Positions 7,921-12,809 of a stretch of DNA of 12,809 bases are shown piece after piece (the stretch's first letter is position 1; each line of letters begins with the position of its first letter). Source of the DNA: Stramenopiles sp. TOSAG23-6 (Eukaryota; Sar); the NCBI GenBank assembly GCA_900128565.1, contig LT636187.1, forward strand, positions 1-12,809, read 5' to 3'. Both the position numbers and the translations under genes were made by a program. The notes below the pieces were generated by a model, which saw nothing but the letters and a program-made list of their open reading frames with translations, was not told where the DNA came from and searched no databases.

Positions 7921-8940
7921 ATGACTTCTTCCAGTAGCAAAAAGAGGAAATTACAGACTGCTTTTGAGGCGCTAGATAAAGCAAGAAGTGAACTTGAAGA
8001 CCACGAAGATTCTTTGAAAAAACGCGAAAAGGCACTAAAAAGAGCGACTGGAAGTTTGGATGAAGAGCGCAAAAAAATGGCAAGTGTTACACCGAGCGAC
8101 GTGATTTATTTGAACGTTGGTGGGCATCATGTCACGGCGCTTCGAAGAACTCTGTGTCAGTATGAACCATCGATGCTCGCATGTCAATTTTCCGGGCGCT
8201 GGGATAAAACAATCGCTAAAGATGAAAATGGTAGGTTTTTCATCGACCAACGATACGAGCTCTTTGAATACTTGCTGAACTATCTACGAACAAAGGCCGT
8301 GGAAATGCCTCACACCCCGTTAAAAGACCTTAATATTCCTAAAACAGAAAACTCAAATATCAACGAGATACCATATAATGCAGCCTTTGTGGAAGATTTT
8401 GAACGTATGGTCGAATATTATGGTATGACTCCATTTGTCTACCAGACGCACTTTGTACTTTATCAAGGAAAACCTGAAACAGCGCATATTACCAACGGAG
8501 CTGAGTCAACCGTCAGTACAACAGATTGGTGTACCTTATGCATACAAAACTTTTTGCATCCACGAAGAATCAAATCTTTTGAAATTATCGTTGAATCTTT
8601 TGAGAATATACAAGTAGGGTGGACATATCAAAAAGGCGCTATTAAGAAGGTTTTAACGAAAGTTAGTTCTGGTGTAGCTCTTGCAAGCGATCCTTATTCA
8701 GTTGTATTCGACAGCATTCGTGGTGGTATTGTAAAAAGTGGAATATTGATAACATCCGTTGCTGAGTCTATCACTGATGGCTCTGTTATCCAGTGCTCAA
8801 TGGTTGGTACTCAAATTTCATGGTGTTTTGATGGGAGTGAAATGACATATAAACATCAATCGCAATATAGGAGAAGTTATTGTATGCCCATAATATGTGG
8901 TAGGGGAAAATGGAGACTTGCAAATGTTAGATTTGCGTAG
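7921..8940 (+). CDS. BTB/T1 (KCTD-like) protein with a SPRY-like C-terminal domain
   Basis: A 339-residue protein. The in-frame open stretch extends upstream to 7837, but the first in-frame ATG is at 7921 (MTSSSSKKRKLQ). Residues about 10-52 form a charged coiled coil (ALDKARSELEDHEDSLKK). The BTB/T1 tetramerisation domain starts at about residue 60: DVIYLNVGGHHVTALRRTL, then CQFSGRWDKTI, GRFFIDQRYELFEYLLNYLR. The C-terminal part (from about 180) is rich in beta strands and includes GVALASDPYSVVFD, GSVIQCSMVGTQISWCFDG and RGKWRLANVRFA, resembling a SPRY/B30.2 fold. That second assignment is weaker. KCTD-type proteins commonly act as oligomeric Cullin-3 adaptors; whether this one does is unknown. 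The gene is uninterrupted, ends in TAG, and AATAAA follows closely. The FSGRWDxxI block is of a type common in marine algae. Confidence 0.85.
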   Translation: MTSSSSKKRKLQTAFEALDKARSELEDHEDSLKKREKALKRATGSLDEERKKMASVTPSDVIYLNVGGHHVTALRRTLCQYEPSMLACQFSGRWDKTIAKDENGRFFIDQRYELFEYLLNYLRTKAVEMPHTPLKDLNIPKTENSNINEIPYNAAFVEDFERMVEYYGMTPFVYQTHFVLYQGKPETAHITNGAESTVSTTDWCTLCIQNFLHPRRIKSFEIIVESFENIQVGWTYQKGAIKKVLTKVSSGVALASDPYSVVFDSIRGGIVKSGILITSVAESITDGSVIQCSMVGTQISWCFDGSEMTYKHQSQYRRSYCMPIICGRGKWRLANVRFA

Positions 8941-9034
8941 ATACTTGAATTAAAATAAAAGTATAAAAGTGTTAAAATCTCTAAAACTTTTCTACTTATA
9001 AGTTATACTCTTTATTTTTTTTTATGTATTTATT

Positions 9035-9200
9035 TCACAGTTTACTCGGAGGTTTTCCCCAACCGTGCCATTCAGGTATACTAAGCCATTTGCCTTTCAG
9101 TTTTTCATCATTTTGTTTTTTCTTTTCGATAATATCTCAGCCATTCTATAGGTTTCAAATTATTACTATTGTATGTTTCACTTCCCTCATGAGGTTTTAT
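9035..9200 (-). pseudogene. Possible broken 3' end of an unrecognised gene
   Basis: On the minus strand one frame reads IKPHEGSETYNSNNLKPIEW then LRYYRKEKTK (9200 down to about 9109), then stops. A second frame immediately continues DEKLKGKWLSIPEWHGWGK and PPSKL before TGA at 9035. The composition looks like protein, not chance. The two halves would join by loss of one A in an A-rich run. No ATG precedes it, because a stop lies at 9201-9203. AATAAA follows the final stop. It could be a decayed gene end, a terminal exon, or a consensus-sequence error. No family recognised. Confidence 0.35.
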
Positions 9201-9213
9201 TCATAATACTATG

Positions 9214-9234
9214 ACCCTATAACCCTAACCCTAA
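9214..9234 (+). repeat. Telomere-like CCCTAA run upstream of the transporter
   Basis: ACCCTATAACCCTAACCC followed by TAA, about three units with one imperfect. It lies 157 bp before the ATG at 9391. It could be an interstitial telomere scrap or a telo-box-like promoter element, as known in plants. Confidence 0.5.
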
Positions 9235-9390
9235 TGGTGCAATTTTCAGTAATATTCTTTTTTGACTGAGAGACCAAAAATTTAATTCAATTGTGTCAAA
9301 TGAAATCAAATGTTGGTTGGACATCGACATCATTCTATACACGGTCGGGATAGGATATTGAATATTCAATATTCCAGTCAAACAAGAAAC

Positions 9391-11644
9391 ATGGCGCATC
9401 GAGCATCACTACTCACTCAGACAAATGCTCGATATAGTTACAATCGTGAGCTTGGAAGAGACGATGAATCAAGAGATTCTTCCCTTGAATCTGAGATAGT
9501 TTCTCCTGCTTTTTCTTTGCGTCCAAATATAAAAATAGCAGATTCTTCTTTGCGAGGCACTGTATTTAATCTCGTAAACACAACTATTGGTGCTGGACTA
9601 CTTTCTCTTCCCAATGGAATTGCACATCAAGGTGTTTTACTAGGTTTGATAATGTTGATTATAGTTGCATTTTTGGGTGTCCAATCGACGAGTCTTATAT
9701 GCCGTGCCATGGAACTCAGTGGAACAACAACATACCCAAGTCTTGGTCTAGTAACGTGGGGTCCTCAAGGTAGAACTCTTGTTTCTGTAACAATTATTCT
9801 TCTCAACTTTGGTTTGATGTGTTCATATACATGCATCATTGGGGACGTTCTACCTAATTGTCTTGCTCACTTAACGGGTAATGAAGTCGTTATCAAAGGT
9901 AGTATAGCAGCGTTCATTCTCAAACGTTCTTTCATTTTGCCAATTTTGGCTCTTTTAGTGTTATTTCCGCTATCGTGTGTGAAGAAGCTTGCTGCACTAC
10001 GATGGACATCCTATATATCGGTATGCTTTGTGTTAATATTTTGTATAGTAGTTGTTTCAAATGGAGTGAACACCATTCAACACAATAATTTTAGTGTCTT
10101 TTGGTCACATGTATGTTTCTATGATAAATTTCAAATATTGTTTTTTCGTACGAAATTCCGTACCTAACGAATTTTTCTAAAATATTTTTTCACAATACAT
10201 GATTTTCCAAATTGTGAAAAGAAATCAACCACTGAGTTTCTTCACTCAGTTGTAGCGTTTGATACCGACTTTTGCTCTTCATTGAGTGCTTTACCCCTTT
10301 TTTTTGCTTCATATGTAAATCAAATGAATGTTCCGGTCTTATGTGCGTTTTCATCATGAATTTGTATATATTTTTTTAATACGAAATTTTGTACCTAACA
10401 AAAAACTCGAGTGTAAAATATGTTTCACAATACAGACACAGACCTTCGAAGAGGTGAAGATGGGTCTTCTAAATTCAATCAAAAGCGAGATAAGCTTTAT
10501 TGGGCGGCAATGTATTTTTTCAAAATTAAATTTTAAATTTGTTTTTTCGTACGAAATTTTGTACCTAACAAAACATTTTAATTTCAAATATTTTTTCATA
10601 ATACACGGTTGCTCAAATTTTCTGTTCTACTTTATTTATTTCAGAAGCTGTGATGGGTTATATAGCGTATGGTCCTTGTGTCAACTCAAATGTTCTCAAT
10701 GAGTTTAATGATACCCTTACTTTTAACATTGTACTAAAAATTCTCTATTGTTTTGTCCTTTGCTCTGTATTTCCATGTACGTTTTCATCATTCATTTCAA
10801 ATTTATTTTTTTTTCATACGAAATTTTGTACCTAAACAAAAACGATTTTTTTTTTGAGTTTTTATTTGATACGTTTTCATCATTCATTTCAAATTTCAAA
10901 TGTATAAAAAAAAAATTATAGAAACTTAACAAATTTTGAATGTGACATATTTTTCATCAAAATATGTATGTCTTATGGTTGCTGTAAAAGTGTGCATGGT
11001 TTGTTATATGGTGATAGGGTAGAACAAACAGCAACGCAGAGATGTATCGAGGCCTTTATTTTAACAATTTTTGCCACTGCCGTTGGCGTGTAGGTTTTCA
11101 TCATGAATTTCGAATTACATTTTTTTTTTCATACCTAACAAATTTTCAAAATTTAAAATATTTTTTTACAGTGTTCTTTTTTTTTTTCATTTTTTTTCGT
11201 ATGTAATTTCATACCTAACAAATTTTCAAAATTTAAAATATTTTTCTACAGTGAAGTATCGTGGATGACGTTGGATCCATTTTCCAAATTGTTGGCTGTA
11301 CCACGTGTTCACTTATCATGTATGTATATCCTGCCTTATTTTACATGACAATTGTGAGACGAGTCAATGCATCATCCCTTTTACATCCACTGTTAAGCAC
11401 TAGTCGAAATACGTACAATACCCAACCTCACACTACTTCTATAGAAGAGGTAGGTTTAGTTCAGACAGCCAATTCTTTCATAGATAGAGAAGTACATTCA
11501 GATGAACAGGATAATGTTACTGATGTTGAAATGAAATCTAAAACTATTGTTTTGACACCGTGGGCGTATATAGTTCTTTCATTTGGTATTTTTGGTGGTA
11601 TTGGGTCAACTTGTGCGGTTGTATACAAAATCTTACACAAATAA
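9391..11644 (+). CDS. Amino-acid/auxin permease (AAAP, SLC32/36/38-type) transporter, six exons
   Basis: Proton- or sodium-coupled amino-acid transporter with 11 predicted membrane helices. Exons are 9391-10110, 10201-10342, 10436-10511, 10607-10776, 10966-11089 and 11257-11644, giving 539 residues with a stop only at the end. The N-terminus is hydrophilic. Helix 1 has the family signature GTVFNLVNTTIGAGLLSLP. Later blocks include FGLMCSYTCIIGDVLPN, ALPLFFASYVNQMNVPVL, a loop ending KRDKLYWAAM, VAQIFCSTLFISEAVMGYIA, RCIEAFILTIFATAVGV, GSIFQIVGCTTCSLIMYVYP and a final helix TPWAYIVLSFGIFGGIG. The Met at 9391 sits in a good context (AAACATGG); one at 9310 would add 27 residues. All five introns belong to one repeat family. 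Only fixed-spacing 3' ends keep conserved helices such as VAQIFCSTLF. In exon 2, a canonical acceptor at 10221 would drop seven residues (DFPNCEK) and stay in frame. Substrate and membrane cannot be told from sequence. Confidence 0.88.
10111..10200 (+). mobile_element. Introner-like element C (90 bp), transporter intron 1
   Basis: Starts AT|GTATGTTTC and ends CACAATACAT, 16 nt after AATA (10181-10184). Contains CGTACGAAATTCCGTACC and CTAAC (10164-10168). ATGTAT and ATACAT at the two ends are perfect 6-bp inverted repeats. Removal joins TCA CAT to GAT TTT CCA. A canonical AG at 10221 also keeps the frame, so this copy alone is ambiguous. Confidence 0.75.
10343..10435 (+). mobile_element. Introner-like element D (93 bp), transporter intron 2
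   Basis: Starts AT|GTGCGTTTTC and ends TTTCACAATACAG: canonical GT-AG, 15 nt after AATA. Contains ATACGAAATTTTGTACC and CTAAC (10395-10399). Removal gives PVLYTDLRR, fitting the family's conserved Tyr in that loop, which supports the GT (not AT) side as the 5' boundary. Confidence 0.85.
10512..10606 (+). mobile_element. Introner-like element E (95 bp), transporter intron 3
   Basis: Starts AT|GTATTTTTTC and ends CATAATACAC, 16 nt after AATA (10587-10590). Contains CGTACGAAATTTTGTACC and CTAAC (10565-10569). Removal gives WAAMVAQIFCSTLFISEAV. The tempting TTTCAG at 10644 would delete this helix segment and put the rest out of frame. Confidence 0.8.
10777..10965 (+). mobile_element. Introner-like element F (189 bp), internally duplicated, transporter intron 4
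   Basis: Two tandem element bodies. The stretch TACGTTTTCATCATTCATTT plus CAAATTT occurs at about 10778-10804 and again at about 10870-10896. The first body has ATACGAAATTTTGTACC and CCTAAAC; the second has CTTAAC (10925-10930) and CATATTTTTCATCAAAATAT. Removal to 10965 (AT, 16 nt after CATA) joins CCA T to GT ATG in frame. Nearby AG sites give stops. Confidence 0.7.
11090..11256 (+). mobile_element. Introner-like element G/H (167 bp) with duplicated 3' half, transporter intron 5
   Basis: Starts GT|GTAGGTTTTC. The 3' block CATACCTAACAAATTTTCAA...AAATATTTTT..ACAGTG occurs twice, at about 11131-11173 and 11210-11253. The second is preceded by its own CGTATGTAATTTCATACC. Removal to 11256 (AG, 16 nt after AATA at 11237-11240) gives ATAVGV-IVDDVGSIF in frame. 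The obvious TACAG ends at 11251, and at the first block, give the wrong frame. Confidence 0.72.
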
Positions 11645-11768
11645 AATAAAAAACAACAAATTATTATGGATTTTATTATATAAATTACAATCTTTTTCTA
11701 CGTGAAATCGATATCTTATATAAGTTACATATGGAATGTATGAAATTCATATCAACTTTATATAAAAA
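11645..11768. other. Convergent intergenic region
   Basis: A short AT-rich gap of 124 bp between the transporter stop and the last gene's stop. It should hold both 3' ends; no gene is visible. Confidence 0.5.
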
Positions 11769-12729
11769 TTATTCAGAATCAAATAAAGGACTAAACTTGT
11801 AGGATACATATACAAATGGTTTGCAACAATTATCAATCTTATCCATTACGCCACTATTACTCTTAGGACTTGGAATCACAACAGGTATAGTGCAACGAAG
11901 TCGAAATAGCAGCTTAGAGAGAGGATGAATTTCTCTGTCTTTAGACNTTGNTTTTTTTTTGCTTACTTTTTCCTTGTAATAGAGATCCAGGTGCAATTTG
12001 AAAAGGCTCTCTACATGGAATACGATAGGAAAATACACCTGAACAAAATTCAGTCATTTTTAGAGGGTATTGGTCACATGCAACCCTCACGTTTTGGCCA
12101 CTACATTCTTGATTTACATCTTGATTTACATCTTGATTTACATCTTGATTTAAATCTTTGACAATGTCCTTATCATTTCTGATACAAATTCTTTTAGAGT
12201 CTTTTTGTTCAGCAATCATATCATCATTCCCTCCTCTATCATTAAAATCAGAAGAAGTATTATTTTCTACATTTTTTCCAGAATAAAATATAGTAATACA
12301 CCAATCACCAGCTTGGACTGAATATTTTCCATTACATGCCAAAATCTCAGATTTATGTATAGTAAAAAATGATGTTTCATCGACAAAACTTTCATGTTTC
12401 TTATTTGTAATGTGATCCATTTCCAATGAAGTTGATAATGGCAAAACACTAAATGTTTTGAGTGAATGGATCTTTGGATGGAATATATAGAGAACACCAT
12501 CATCAAGTAGAGAAAGTTGTAATTTTTTTAGAGTTACCCAACCATTTTTTGGAAATACAGACCCTTTTTTTCGGAAATTATTTTTCCTGGTTTTCTTTGT
12601 TTTTTTAGTATGATTTTGGTATTTTTCATCTTTGTATTTATTCCAATATTTTCTATCTTTTTTATTATGCTGTTTGTTTTCTTCTATCGATGGTCGTAAC
12701 CACGACACAAAATGTTGGACTGCTTTAGA
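11769..12729 (-). CDS. Basic protein of unknown function; 5' exon(s) possibly beyond the window and frame broken at ambiguous bases
   Basis: The minus-strand frame from about 12731 reads MSKAVQHFVSWLRPSIEENK, then a Lys/Asn-rich stretch, a predicted folded region (GWVTLKKLQLSLLDDGVLYI, FFTIHKSEILACNGKYSVQ, AGDWCITIFYSG), four NQDV-like repeats, and SYRIPCREPFQIAPGSLLQG. The frame then breaks in an A-run containing N calls (11947, 11951). It continues one base over as SKDREIHPLSKLLFRL...FVYVSYKFSPLFDSE to TAA at 11769. Either a homopolymer miscall or a very short (28-nt) GT-AG intron (GTAAGC...CTAAAG) would join them. The former is likelier. An introner-like element sits just upstream, so the gene may start at this ATG with the element in its leader, or may have an earlier exon beyond the right edge. 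No family recognised. Confidence 0.6.
12108..12155 (-). repeat. 12-bp coding tandem repeat (four units)
   Basis: CTTGATTTACAT occurs three times, with a fourth unit ending AAAT, at 12108, 12120, 12132 and 12144. On the minus strand it encodes LNQDVNQDVNQDVNQ. Confidence 0.9.
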
Positions 12730-12809
12730 CATGTTTTTGGAAAAATATTTCATAAAAAAATCGNTANGGTNCAAAATTTCGTACGAAAATAAATTCGAAA
12801 TTGAAAAAA
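12730..12809 (-). mobile_element. Introner-like element I, 5' end beyond the window
   Basis: Read on the minus strand: TTTTTTCAATTTCGAATTTA, CGTACGAAATTTTG, then a CTAAC-like stretch damaged by N calls (12764, 12767, 12772), and AAATATTTTTCCAAAAACAT. This matches element B closely. The fixed spacing predicts the exon resumes at about 12729-12731. The orientation is sense to the minus-strand gene. Confidence 0.65.

Larger units (their letters stand above)
8941..9390. other. Intergenic region between the BTB gene and the amino-acid transporter
   Basis: About 450 bp. It holds the BTB gene 3' end, the minus-strand coding-like remnant at 9035-9200, and a CCCTAA run at 9214-9234. An alternative upstream transporter ATG lies at 9310. 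Nothing else recognised. Confidence 0.5.

Noticed and set aside
9217-9399. Minus-strand 60-residue frame upstream of the transporter
   Set aside because: It covers the transporter leader and the telomere-like run, and ends in the repeat-derived LGLGL. I found no in-frame splice to the remnant at 9035-9200.
10644-10710. Canonical TTTCAG acceptor for transporter intron 3
   Set aside because: It removes a membrane helix segment (VAQIFCSTLF) and puts the remainder out of frame, ending in a stop after about 20 codons.
9391-11644. U12-type AT-AC reading of the elements
   Set aside because: Shifting boundaries two bases left gives AT...AC for C, D and E but AT...TC, AT...AT and GT...GA for others. 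It also loses the conserved Tyr at junction D. There is no ATATCCTT 5' motif.
1-12809. tRNA, rRNA, CRISPR or prokaryotic operon features
   Set aside because: None seen. Genes are monocistronic with interrupted frames, AT-rich gaps and eukaryote-specific products.

Overview
The window is nuclear DNA from a microbial eukaryote. It is strongly AT-rich and gene-dense, and its genes encode a peroxisomal-type mitochondrial-carrier protein, prohibitin-2, a membrane J-protein and a multi-exon amino-acid transporter. Intergenic gaps are about 100-450 bp. Intact reading frames end in TAA or TAG, and no reassigned codon is evident. Short TTAGGG/CCCTAA runs suggest a TTAGGG-type telomere sequence. The style of the BTB/T1 protein and the J-domain/TMEM185-like fusion recall marine stramenopiles or related algae, but this placement is tentative.

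Layout: a PMP34-like carrier (-, 29-1121) is divergent from a Lys-rich repeat protein (+, 1415-2932). Prohibitin-2 (-, 3187-4110) and the J/TMEM185 protein (-, 4365-5783) follow. Next come a secreted Lys-rich protein (+, 6071-7680), a BTB/T1 protein with a SPRY-like C-terminus (+, 7921-8940), a probable broken gene end (-, 9035-9200), an AAAP-family amino-acid transporter in six exons (+, 9391-11644), and an unrecognised basic protein (-, 11769 to about 12729) that approaches the right edge. The genes do not form a pathway or operon.

The most remarkable content is a family of near-identical AT-rich insertions, mostly 90-101 bp, interrupting four of the eight genes, always in the sense orientation. 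Copies share a GTRNGT-type 5' end, a T-tract, a GTACGAAATTTTGTAC hairpin, a CTAAC branch-like motif and an AAATATTTTTTCACAATAC-like 3' block. Reading frames and protein-family continuity place the 3' boundary at a fixed spacing: 16 nt after the AATA of that block in six of seven resolvable copies, 15 nt in the other. The final dinucleotide is AT, AC, TT or AG. In most copies the available canonical AG acceptors break the frame, give an early stop or remove conserved protein. I read them as introner-like mobile introns with a non-canonical 3' boundary. DNA-level excision cannot be excluded from genomic sequence alone.
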